From UBA668 sp043740085 (GTDB taxonomy: Bacteria; Actinomycetota; Acidimicrobiia; Acidimicrobiales; Ilumatobacteraceae), in contig JAYUCY010000150.1 of the NCBI GenBank assembly GCA_043740085.1, positions 1-13,759 on the forward strand: a stretch of DNA of 13,759 bases, given 5' to 3'. Below the pieces are notes generated by a model. The model searched no databases and was not told the DNA's origin. It worked only from the letters and a program-made list of their open reading frames with translations. Within the stretch, counting starts at the first letter, position 1. Every line of letters starts with the position of its first letter. This document shows positions 1-6,241 of the stretch, in pieces. Both the position numbers and the translations under genes were made by a program.

Positions 1-1
1 C

Positions 2-1051
2 GACACGCGCAAGGCCGCCGAGAAGCTGGTCAGCGATCTGGTGAAGCGACTGCACGACGGCGACTACCGCGCCCCCGACCGGATCACGTTCGGCGACTAC
101 CTGCTGGAGCGGTGGCTACCGACCAAGAAGGCACAGCTCCGCCTCTCGACGTTCAGCTCCTACAAGAACAACATCGAGCTGCACGTGATACCCCATCTCG
201 GAGCGATCCCGCTGCAGAAGCTGCAGCCCGAGGACCTCGACACTTTCTACGCGCAACTGCTCACTGACGGAAAGCGCAACGGTGCCGGCGGCGGTCTTGC
301 GCCGAAGACCGTGCGGATCATCCACGGCATCCTTCGCAAGGCGCTCGCCGATGCAATGCGCAAGGGCACCGTCACCCGCAACGTCGCCGACCTCGCCGAC
401 GCACCCAAGGTCCGCCTCGGCGGATCAAGGGAGATGACGGTGTGGGCAGCGGATGAGCTCCGCGACTTCCTCGCCAGCATCGAAGACAGCGAATGGTACG
501 TACCGATCTTTCTTGCTGCCAACACCGGCATGCGACGCGGTGAGGTGCTCGGCCTCACGTGGCGCAACGTGGATCTCGACACCGCCCGACTGACCGTCAG
601 CCAACAGATCCTGTCAGTCGAATACGAAGCCAAGGTCGCCGACGTCAAGACATCGCACAGCCGCCGAACCATCGACCTCGATCCACGAATGGTCGCGGTG
701 CTGAAGGCGTGGCGCCGTCAACAGTTGGGGCGCAAGCTCGCCACCGGCCAGCGCAAGGACGAGGGCTTCGTGTTCACCCGCGAGGATGGCGGACCGATCC
801 ACCCCGACGCCTTCTCACAGTCATGGGAGCGCATGGTACGCACGAGCGTGTTCCGGCGCATCCGCCTCCACGACCTCCGACACACCCACGCCACGATCCT
901 GCTAAAGGCCGGCGTCCCCGTGAAGGTAGTCAGCGAACGCCTCGGCCACTCCAGCCCCGCGTTCACGATGACGGTCTACCAACACGTCCTGCCCGGCATG
1001 CAGGCCGACGCAGCCGCCGTATTCAGCGCTGCAGTTTTCGGCTGTCCGTGA
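2..1051 (+). CDS. Tyrosine recombinase / phage-type integrase (5' end outside window)
   Basis: Site-specific recombinase that would integrate or excise a mobile element through a covalent tyrosine-DNA intermediate. The frame is open from base 2 with residues typical of the N-terminal arm-binding region (KAAEKLVSDLVKRL), so the gene starts left of the window; the GTG at 41 is only an internal codon. A SAM-like core-binding domain follows (about bases 80-400, TFGDYLLERWL...). The catalytic domain carries the expected residues: Arg in NTGMRRGEVLGL, Lys in VKTSHSRRTI, His-x-x-Arg in LHDLRHTHAT, the second His in LGHSS and the nucleophilic Tyr in TMTVYQHV. All are present, so the enzyme looks active. 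It ends 10 bases before the convergent stop of the AIPR gene. It lies about 3 kb from the tRNA-fMet gene, a plausible integration target. The family is certain; the element it serves is inferred. Confidence 0.95.
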   Translation, partial: DTRKAAEKLVSDLVKRLHDGDYRAPDRITFGDYLLERWLPTKKAQLRLSTFSSYKNNIELHVIPHLGAIPLQKLQPEDLDTFYAQLLTDGKRNGAGGGLAPKTVRIIHGILRKALADAMRKGTVTRNVADLADAPKVRLGGSREMTVWAADELRDFLASIEDSEWYVPIFLAANTGMRRGEVLGLTWRNVDLDTARLTVSQQILSVEYEAKVADVKTSHSRRTIDLDPRMVAVLKAWRRQQLGRKLATGQRKDEGFVFTREDGGPIHPDAFSQSWERMVRTSVFRRIRLHDLRHTHATILLKAGVPVKVVSERLGHSSPAFTMTVYQHVLPGMQADAAAVFSAAVFGCP

Positions 1052-1061
1052 TACAGCAGGC

Positions 1062-2723
1062 TTACGCCAGCTCAGACAGTGGTTTCACATTTGCAAGACG
1101 CTCGGCAAGAAACCGGCACTTTTCGCGGTTCTTGAAGAACGGCGCCGGATACGCATCCGGAAAGTGCTTCGTGGCTTGGGCGAACATTGCCCGGGCAGTG
1201 CGTTTGACCAGATCATCCACCTCCTTGTCGCCCGGCAATGTGAATCCATCCTCGGAGGTCACTGGGGGGAGCTGAAGCATCCTCAGTACCGCCCAGAGAA
1301 CGACGCGATTCCCGTGTGTGATCAGAAGTCGTTCCCGACCCGACTTCGATTGACGAAGTCTTGCCAAGGACTTCTCAACGGCGCGAAGAACGATGACACG
1401 ATTCCAGACACCTTGGGCAGTGATGTCGGGGACAAAGAGGGTCGTATATGGCGCTGTGTTGGTGTCCTCCCACAATCGTCCGAGCGTGCCCTTCGCCAAG
1501 ACGGTCTCGTCTATTCCGATCGAACACGCGAGCGCAATCGTCGCCTCAGTCAAATCACACTCACGATCCGGACTTTGGATGTACTCGCCGGATCGATAGA
1601 TGTATGTCTTATCGAGATCGAGAAACCCCCTCCGAATTGTGTCCTGAAGCGGATCAAGTGCAACAAATTCGCGGTCGCCAACTCGGTTCTGCGTGTTCGT
1701 ACGCCTCGTAATCTTCCGAGCGAGTTCGCGATCATTCTGACCGACGATGATGAAACGCGCGAAAACCTGAGCACTCTCACGAACACCGAGGTTCGTTTCG
1801 GCAGCACGTGCTAGCGAACTAATTGTCTGTGCTCCGTTGACAACCGAGGCAGATACAAATTTAAACCGCCCCATGGTTCTATTCGCCTTTTGCGGAGTCT
1901 CCACTGACTCGGCAAGGACAGTGATGCCGTTATTGAAGAACCAGAAACGCTCGGGTTCAGTTCGTGCTGACTCAGCGATTCTGTCGTTGACGTCATTGCT
2001 GCCGAGTCCACTCCGAATGTTCTTGGCGAAGAGGAGATTGCCGAAATGCTTGTTCCACTCGATGACGCTCTCCGCAGTAAGGGTACCGAAGTAGGAGGTA
2101 AGCCCATCGACCGAGTGCTGGCCCCAGTCCAACATCGCCACTTCCAGATCGACAGCACTGTCGTGAACGGAGTTGAAATAGGCATCCATCGCATTGCGAT
2201 CCAAATACTGCCAAGTGATCTGACCTGGACCACCCATCTCGGTGCACATCTCGTTCAGCGCATCCGTCGCTTCAACACTCAGCACAGCATCTGAAGTTGT
2301 CACCAGCACGAGTTGAATTTCGAGTCCATAATTCGTGATGGTGTCCTCGATCTCCTTCTGACGCTTTAGGATCGGACCACCGAAGCCCGCCCAATCGGCC
2401 ATAGCGATCTTTCGAACACCGCGGGTGAACTTTGTCACGCTTCCAAGGTCGATCCCGCCGTTGCCTTCAGTGAACTTGGACTGCACAAGCAAGAGCTTGG
2501 ATCCATTGGCGTAGATGCAAACTCCGTCGATGCCCTGATCCTTCCCGTGATCAGTCACGTCGAGGCACGCGGCGTGCGGGTCAACGCCGGATTGCATGAC
2601 CATTCCGAGCGCCGCGGTAGCGCGGGACAACTTGTGCGCTTCATCAATCGCTCCCGAGAGGTCCAACAACGGCACGAATTTGTTAGTGAGTTCCTTCTTG
2701 ATTCTCCGCATTACTAAATTCAT
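1062..2723 (-). CDS. AIPR-family abortive-infection phage-resistance protein
   Basis: A 553-residue protein of the AIPR family (PF10592), named for abortive-infection phage resistance and often found in defence neighbourhoods. Family hallmarks are visible: FNNGIT (263-268), VNGAQT (295-300), NTQNRV (343-348) and FVALDPLQ (353-360). The N-terminus has a PD-(D/E)xK-like arrangement, GID at 64-66 followed by a beta strand and QSK at 81-83, resembling Mrr-type nucleases with Gln in place of the usual acid. This suggests nuclease activity but does not prove it. The start is ATG 2723, preceded by GGAGG with 7-nt spacing. The gene is convergent with the integrase and divergent from the DUF4145 gene. 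G+C is low for the window: bases 1801-1860 hold 30 G/C of 60, against 47 of 60 at 11401-11460, which fits horizontal acquisition. The family call is firm; the mechanism is unknown. Confidence 0.9.
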   Translation of the reverse strand: MNLVMRRIKKELTNKFVPLLDLSGAIDEAHKLSRATAALGMVMQSGVDPHAACLDVTDHGKDQGIDGVCIYANGSKLLLVQSKFTEGNGGIDLGSVTKFTRGVRKIAMADWAGFGGPILKRQKEIEDTITNYGLEIQLVLVTTSDAVLSVEATDALNEMCTEMGGPGQITWQYLDRNAMDAYFNSVHDSAVDLEVAMLDWGQHSVDGLTSYFGTLTAESVIEWNKHFGNLLFAKNIRSGLGSNDVNDRIAESARTEPERFWFFNNGITVLAESVETPQKANRTMGRFKFVSASVVNGAQTISSLARAAETNLGVRESAQVFARFIIVGQNDRELARKITRRTNTQNRVGDREFVALDPLQDTIRRGFLDLDKTYIYRSGEYIQSPDRECDLTEATIALACSIGIDETVLAKGTLGRLWEDTNTAPYTTLFVPDITAQGVWNRVIVLRAVEKSLARLRQSKSGRERLLITHGNRVVLWAVLRMLQLPPVTSEDGFTLPGDKEVDDLVKRTARAMFAQATKHFPDAYPAPFFKNREKCRFLAERLANVKPLSELA

Positions 2724-3088
2724 TGCAAGGCCTCCGACAACAAGTCAATGCCGCCAAAGCGCGACGTCTGAAGGGTACGTCTCGCAGTGGCACTCTCGGA
2801 GGTTCTGAAGCAACATCAGGACTGAATCCATTGTCCGGAGCACGACGCCCAATAAAGCGACGCTTGTTGTCGAGCCAAAGCCGCTGGCGAACGGATTGGG
2901 TTGCCACGCTTCTCGATCGTGTCAGGTTCGGTCGATTCTCAACCGTGCGCGACTGGGGTCGAGAGGAGCGCGAGCTCCGAACGGGACAGTGAGCTGGTTG
3001 TCGCCGTTGATCCGACGGCGAAGCCACCAACGACTGGCCCCTCTTCCTCCGTGTCCGCTGTGTCACACCTGCTGGTTATCGTTGTCCC
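2724..3088. other. Divergent intergenic region between the AIPR and DUF4145 genes
   Basis: These 365 bases separate the two divergent genes and must hold both promoters. The only clear signal is the Shine-Dalgarno GGAGG of the AIPR gene (minus strand, just above 2730). A perfect 5-bp hairpin with a GCGA tetraloop (GGAGC/GCTCC) lies at 2965-2978. The open frames through here have arginine-rich, low-complexity translations with no recognisable family, and I do not accept them as genes. No confident -35/-10 pair was found. Confidence 0.5.
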
Positions 3089-3709
3089 GTGTCTGAGATC
3101 CCCGCGAGTAACTCCCAGCGCTTCAGGTGTCCCCACTGCGCCACCGTCGCTATGCAGCGCTGGTTTCCGCACCTCCAGACTGCCAACGGGGGCCTCGCTG
3201 CCTACGTGGTCGGCACCTGTGACAACTGCAGCGACCCAACGATCTGGCGAGGAGACGAAATGGTCTTCCCGGATAGCAACTTCGCACCTCCGCCAAATTC
3301 AGACCTTGACGATGCTGAGCTCAGCCTCTACGAAGAGGCGGCCGACATCCTCATACGCTCGCCCCGCGCCGCCGCCGCCCTACTGCGGCTGCTTTGCGAG
3401 CGGCTCTGCATCAGGATTACAGGTCACAATTCCAATCTGAACGCTCTCATCGGTGAGCTCGTAGCGGACCGGCGGTTGACTCCGGACCTTCAGATGGCGC
3501 TAGACGCCGTGCGGATCTCCGGGAACAACCTTGTCCATCCCGGGCAAATCGACTTAGCTGACCATCTCGAGGTCGCTACTGCGATGTTCTCGCTGATCAA
3601 CGTCATCGCCGAGAGGCTACTTACTGAACCTCGACGAATTTCCGCTCTCTACGCCAGCCTGCCCGAAGGCGCCCGGCAAGCTGTTGAGCGGCGCGACTCA
3701 GCGCTGTGA
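3089..3709 (+). CDS. Zinc-ribbon / DUF4145 domain protein
   Basis: A 206-residue protein with an N-terminal zinc-ribbon-like module (CPHC near residue 14 and CDNC near residue 44), followed by a DUF4145 domain. Its signature is LYEEAADILIRSPRAAAALL, then a helix with LIGELV, then a segment like ALDAVRISGNNLVHPGQIDL. DUF4145 occurs alone and fused to restriction and defence enzymes; its biochemical role is not settled. The GTG start at 3089 places the zinc ribbon close to the N-terminus, but no good Shine-Dalgarno precedes it, so the start is provisional. It is transcribed away from the AIPR gene across 365 bases, and the next gene downstream is the tRNA on the other strand. The pairing with AIPR and the integrase suggests element cargo, possibly a defence partner. 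That functional link is inference. Confidence 0.85.
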   Translation: MSEIPASNSQRFRCPHCATVAMQRWFPHLQTANGGLAAYVVGTCDNCSDPTIWRGDEMVFPDSNFAPPPNSDLDDAELSLYEEAADILIRSPRAAAALLRLLCERLCIRITGHNSNLNALIGELVADRRLTPDLQMALDAVRISGNNLVHPGQIDLADHLEVATAMFSLINVIAERLLTEPRRISALYASLPEGARQAVERRDSAL

Positions 3710-3923
3710 CACCAATTGCCGCAAGTTGACCGGTGTTTCGTTGGTATGGGCATGGCCGAGACTCACTCACCGAGCGCCGGTACGGATGCACCGTTGGGTA
3801 TTCTTCGGTCATTTCCAGCTCCGGCAGTAGTTCCGTGCGTTGCAAGGCATAGATGTGCTCCCAAAGCGCGGTCAGACGTCGTTATGCGCCGGGCGACGAA
3901 TGGGTAAACGGAGCGCTGTCACC

Positions 3924-3956
3924 TCGCGAAACTCCTTGCCAAATGCTGTTTCGCGA
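3924..3956. repeat. Perfect 9-bp inverted repeat near the tRNA end of the element
   Basis: TCGCGAAAC at 3924-3932 is matched exactly by GTTTCGCGA at 3948-3956, with a 15-nt loop. A third, related arm follows at 3964-3979: GCGCGAAAAGCATTAG resembles the reverse complement of 3941-3956 (TCGCGAAACAGCATTT). The arms could be binding sites for a recombination-directionality factor or the integrase, or a hairpin terminator for the DUF4145 gene, although no T-run follows. The repeat is directly visible; the role is inferred. Confidence 0.6.
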
Positions 3957-3974
3957 CCCCCGCCGCGCGAAAAG

Positions 3975-3995
3975 CATTAGAAGAACCATTAGAAG
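3975..3995. repeat. Short direct repeat CATTAGAAG x2
   Basis: CATTAGAAG occurs at 3975-3983 and again at 3987-3995, a 12-base period. It follows the inverted repeat at 3924-3956 and precedes the hairpin next to the tRNA. Tandem short direct repeats near an attachment site can be integrase arm-type sites. With only two copies, coincidence is possible. Confidence 0.45.
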
Positions 3996-4013
3996 TCGGG
4001 CCCGTGAACGACG

Positions 4014-4048
4014 AAGCCCTGGCCCGCCATAGTGGCTGACCAGGGCTT
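4014..4048. terminator. Strong hairpin directly downstream of tRNA-fMet (bidirectional terminator)
   Basis: AAGCCCTGG (4014-4022) pairs with CCAGGGCTT (4040-4048), and an inner GCCA/TGGC stem (4026-4029 with 4033-4036) closes a 3-nt loop. On the plus strand it is followed by a T-rich stretch (TTTCTT), so it can terminate transcription arriving from the DUF4145 gene. On the minus strand it starts 3 bases after the CCA end of the tRNA and probably ends the tRNA transcript, though there is no U-run on that side. Confidence 0.7.
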
Positions 4049-4051
4049 TCT

Positions 4052-4128
<77 letters not shown>

Positions 4129-4139
4129 TCGCTGGCCGA

Positions 4140-4168
4140 AGCCTATCGCCGCACGTCACCCTTGACAA
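4140..4168 (-). promoter_or_regulatory. Promoter of the tRNA-fMet gene
   Basis: Read on the minus strand, TTGTCA (4168-4163) and TAGGCT (4145-4140) are separated by exactly 17 bases. TTGTCA matches the sigma-70 -35 consensus at 5 of 6 positions, and TAGGCT is a common actinobacterial -10. The -10 ends 11 bases before the tRNA 5' end, implying a short leader of about 5 nt. The promoter begins only 13 bases from the end of the neighbouring pseudogene. Confidence 0.75.
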
Positions 4169-4180
4169 CCGGCCGACGGC

Positions 4181-4522
4181 TCAGTCACCGCCTGCGACCG
4201 ACAACTCGAGGAACGGAGTCACAAGGCCGACCGCGTCGACCACGCTTGCCTGCACCATCGACATCACTCGGCCGCGGCTGGCAGCCGGTGTTTCGCGCTG
4301 GACGATGGCCGGCGCGGAGGTGAACAGGCTGGCGCTCATATGCCCACGCCGAGCGCTTCTGCAGCATCACCAACAGTTACTCACGGCGGGTCGCAGCACG
4401 AACACCACGCCCGCCGCCCTTCACACGCCCTAACGAGTGTGGCCGTCGGAACAACGCAGGAAATTGTCTCCTAGGCGACCGGCACCGGCACCGGCAGGAC
4501 TCGTACCCGAACGACCAGACAT
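4181..4522 (-). pseudogene. Composite relic: 5' part of a Nudix gene joined to the 3' part of an MFS gene
   Basis: On the minus strand the relic opens with ATG 4522 (MSGRSG...) and then RCSDGHTR-stop-GV-stop-RAAGVVFVLR. This matches the intact Nudix protein at 8790-9290 (MSGNRRSG..., RCSDGATRWGVFGAAGVVFVVR), with TAG and TGA replacing Trp and Phe. After a frameshift it reads VMLQKRSAWAYE against VMLQMRSAWAHE. Around 4335 the match switches, in another frame, to the MFS transporter at 6242-7528: ASLFTSAPAIVQRETPAASR against ASMFISSSAIIQRDAPSASR, then GRVMSMVQA against GRVMSIMQA. It ends LSVAGGD-stop against LSVACGD-stop. The DNA is also alike (GCGCTGGACGATGGCCG against GCGCTGGATGATGGCCG). Order and strand match the intact Nudix-MscS-MFS block, so a decayed duplicate (or a decayed related copy) with a large internal deletion is the simplest reading. 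It cannot encode a functional product. Confidence 0.85.
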
Positions 4523-4559
4523 GGACGCGCACCCTACGACCGCAACGTAATGTTCGCGC

Positions 4560-4991
4560 ATGCCGAGTGACCTTGCCATGAAGACCATGAACACCATTCA
4601 CCGCACCGTGTTGAAGCTGAGCTTCGGCAAGGTCGGATGGGATGCAGGGGGCATGCCGGTGCTCGAGCTGACCACCGTAGGACGCAAGAGTGGAGAAGCC
4701 CGGTCGGTGATGCTCACCTCACCGGTGCAAGACGACGACACCATCGTGATCGTGGCCTCACGAGGCGGGGATGAACATCACCCCGCCTGGTTCCTGAACC
4801 TGCAGGTAAATCCCGACGTGCAGGTGAAGTGGAAGGGCGGCCAGACACGGTCGATGCATGCCCGCGCGGCCACCGCCGAGGAGCGAGCCGACCTGTGGCC
4901 GAAGGTGACCGCCAAGTACAGGAACTACGCCGGATACCAGGAGAAGACCGACCGCGAGATCCCGCTGGTGCTGCTGACGCCCCACCCCTGA
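4560..4991 (+). CDS. Nitroreductase / deazaflavin (F420)-dependent oxidoreductase of the DDN family
   Basis: A 143-residue protein of the DDN-type flavin/deazaflavin oxidoreductase family (PF04075), typical of actinobacteria, whose members use F420H2 or related flavins to reduce quinones and nitro compounds. Diagnostic segments are LELTTVGRKSGEARSV (about 35-50), which contacts cofactor phosphates, and ASRGGDEHHPAWFLNL (66-81), followed by NPDVQVKWKGG. Length is normal for the family. Starts at 4560, 4578 and 4587 are all possible and none has a clear Shine-Dalgarno. A TAATGT hexamer at 4548-4553 would place transcription start at about 4560, so a leaderless mRNA starting at the first ATG is possible. 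Two pseudogene blocks flank it, so this intact frame is a survivor in a decaying region. The family is clear; the physiological substrate is not. Confidence 0.88.
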   Translation: MPSDLAMKTMNTIHRTVLKLSFGKVGWDAGGMPVLELTTVGRKSGEARSVMLTSPVQDDDTIVIVASRGGDEHHPAWFLNLQVNPDVQVKWKGGQTRSMHARAATAEERADLWPKVTAKYRNYAGYQEKTDREIPLVLLTPHP

Positions 4992-5040
4992 CAACCCGTC
5001 GATCGGATCGGCGCCACCGTCCTGGTTTTGCCCCCTTCCC

Positions 5041-5171
5041 GTCGGCGATGTCGGATTCGATCTCGGCGACCGAACGCGCGCGACCAACATCATCGAGATT
5101 GGATGACGCGCAACGAACTGCATCGCAGCAGCGGGCAATGGCACCCCGAACCGTTCGCAGACTCGTTGCAC
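5041..5171 (-). pseudogene. C-terminal fragment of an aldo/keto reductase (fucose-dehydrogenase-like)
   Basis: The minus strand encodes VQRVCERFGVPLPAAAMQFV then ARHPISMM, the typical aldo/keto reductase C-terminal helix (xCxRxGVPLxAAALQFxxxHP). Near 5090 the match shifts frame and continues as VGRARSVAEIESDIAD, like the family VGARSxxEVExN region. The N-terminal two thirds, including the catalytic Asp-Tyr-Lys-His, are absent. It joins the fuconate dehydratase fragment at about 5171. Aldo/keto reductases of this type act as L-fucose/D-threo-aldose dehydrogenases in non-phosphorylative fucose catabolism. The sugar assignment rests on the neighbour. Confidence 0.7.
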
Positions 5172-5173
5172 TT

Positions 5174-5330
5174 CCCGATTGTGAACGTCATGCCGTGGCC
5201 CTCATGCGCACCGTCGGTGTGCAACACCACGTACGCAGCCGAGTAGTCCGGGTCGGGTAGTTGGCATCGCTGCCGTGCGCGTACTTTGACGTCCGCGCCC
5301 GCAAGTCGTGAGTAGCGGCTGACGCTACGC
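5174..5330 (-). pseudogene. N-terminal fragment of L-fuconate dehydratase (enolase superfamily)
   Basis: Two frames on the minus strand together give the start of an L-fuconate dehydratase. One reads THDLRARTSKYAHGSDANYP (family: DVRFPTSxxxxGSDAMNP). The next reads DPDYSAAYVVLHTDGAHEGH then GMTFTIGK (family: DPDYSAAYVVLxTDxxLEGHGxTFTIG). The two meet at base 5254 and are reconciled by one missing base, so this is a clean single-nucleotide frameshift. After FTIGK the homology stops and aldo/keto reductase sequence begins. The whole TIM-barrel catalytic domain is missing, so no enzyme can be made. Fuconate dehydratase removes water from L-fuconate in the non-phosphorylative fucose pathway. Confidence 0.75.
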
Positions 5331-5542
5331 ACTCCAAGTACGCGCCGTCGCAAGGGCAGTGGTTGCGACCGCTCGACGCATTGGTCGATCCAGGCGGACT
5401 GGCGCCGCTCGGATCGAGATTGCGGGCATGTGGCCCGGTGCGTGGGGCGCTCTCTGGTCGGCAGAGATCGACACTGACCGTGGATCTGGGCCGACCAGAC
5501 GGCTAGAACCGTTCCGCTGCGACCGCACTGCTGACAACCCTC

Positions 5543-5830
5543 ATGAGCGCGCCTACCCACGCGCTCGATGCGCAAGGTGGCGACGTGTGCGCACACGTCG
5601 GCGCGTTTGCAGCCGTCGAGCCCGCGAACGGGACTGACCGGCGCCGGCTGGAGATCATCATAGAAACCATCGAGCAGGCGATGATCAACTACCCGCCGCA
5701 CCGTCGCTTCCCAGAGGTGGAGGACATCGGCTGGCAGGCCATCCGCGACGCGCTCTGCGGCCGCCACACCGCCGAAGCGGCCGTTGCTCAGATTCAGGCC
5801 GCAGCACTCACCATCCTCCGCGAGTACTCA
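5543..5830 (+). pseudogene. C-terminal fragment of a probable sugar ABC-transporter solute-binding protein
   Basis: The plus-strand frame contains VCAHVGAFAAVEPANGTDRR, then MINYPPHRRFPEVEDIGWQA and ALCGRHTAEAAVAQIQAAA. This is the pattern of the last 80-100 residues of family-1 extracellular solute-binding proteins: YPPHxRFPEIED, then a helix ending in GxxxxEAALxxIQ. An upstream out-of-frame piece at about 5420-5470 (MWPGAWGALWSAEID) may be more of the same protein. There is no signal peptide or N-terminal lobe. The reading frame has no stop of its own and runs on antisense through the VOC gene until 5932. This suggests that a recombination joint cut the gene at about 5830. Divergent from the fuconate dehydratase relic, it may be the uptake half of the same lost sugar locus. 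Confidence 0.5.
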
Positions 5831-5831
5831 C

Positions 5832-6236
5832 TCAGGGCAGGTCGGCCACCAACTCCACCTCAAAGCCGTCGGCAGTTTCCATGTACGCGGCATACGTGTC
5901 GGGGCCACCCGCATGCGGGTGCCGGTCGGTGAACATCAACGACCACCCGTGGGCCGCCGACTCAGTGACCATCCGGTCGACGTCGGCCGTGCCGCCGGCG
6001 CTGAACGCGAGATGATTCAGGCCGGGTCGACAGCGCTCGTACACATCGCCAATCATCGCGGGCGACTGCTCGACCACCACGTAGGTGGCGCCCAGCTGCC
6101 AGCTGCGGCCGTGTTCCCACGACTGGAACTCGCTGTAGCCCAACCCCTCCAGCAACCACCCCCACGACGCAATGGCTCGCGCAAGGTCTGGCACCCACAG
6201 CTCCACATGATGCAGCGCGCCGACCTTCGGCGACAT
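5832..6236 (-). CDS. VOC-superfamily (glyoxalase/bleomycin-resistance/dioxygenase-like) protein
   Basis: A 134-residue single VOC domain made of two beta-alpha-beta-beta-beta modules. It opens with LHHVELWVPDLARAIASWGW, has VVVEQS at the end of module one, LNHLAFSA opening module two and FEVELVAD closing it. Candidate metal ligands are His10, Glu56, His75 and Glu128 (or Glu126), the usual His/Glu set, so a metal-dependent lyase, isomerase or fosfomycin-resistance-like activity is possible; the substrate cannot be told. ATG 6236 lies 5 bases after the stop of the MFS gene on the same strand, so the two are probably cotranscribed and perhaps translationally coupled. The stop at 5832 abuts the solute-binding-protein relic on the other strand. 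Confidence 0.88.
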   Translation of the reverse strand: MSPKVGALHHVELWVPDLARAIASWGWLLEGLGYSEFQSWEHGRSWQLGATYVVVEQSPAMIGDVYERCRPGLNHLAFSAGGTADVDRMVTESAAHGWSLMFTDRHPHAGGPDTYAAYMETADGFEVELVADLP

Positions 6237-6241
6237 AGGTG

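Larger units (their letters stand above)
3710..4013. other. Gene-free stretch between the DUF4145 gene and the tRNA terminator
   Basis: No convincing gene. Short open frames on both strands (for example from TTG 3716 plus, or ending at 3845 minus) have no recognisable family and no ribosome-binding site. The right half (3920-4000) is repeat-rich and is described in separate entries. Its position between element cargo and the tRNA 3' end is where attachment-site arms would lie if the element entered at the tRNA. Confidence 0.5.

Noticed and set aside
559..1275. Long plus-strand open frame overlapping the integrase end
   Set aside because: Arginine/proline-rich translation typical of an out-of-frame reading of a G+C-rich gene; the integrase frame carries all catalytic motifs.
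2683..3066. Minus-strand 127-codon frame, and the opposite frame 2723-2992, upstream of the AIPR gene
   Set aside because: Low-complexity Arg/Ser-rich translations with no family signal; the AIPR start has its own strong ribosome-binding site inside this frame.
3870..3900. GTTATGC-like sequence resembling an integron attC core
   Set aside because: GTTATGC does not fit GTTRRRY, no matching complementary core was found nearby, and the recombinase is phage-type rather than an integron integrase.
5090..5767. Minus-strand 225-codon frame
   Set aside because: Only its C-terminal part contains the fuconate dehydratase fragment; the rest is antisense to the solute-binding relic. It is not one real gene.
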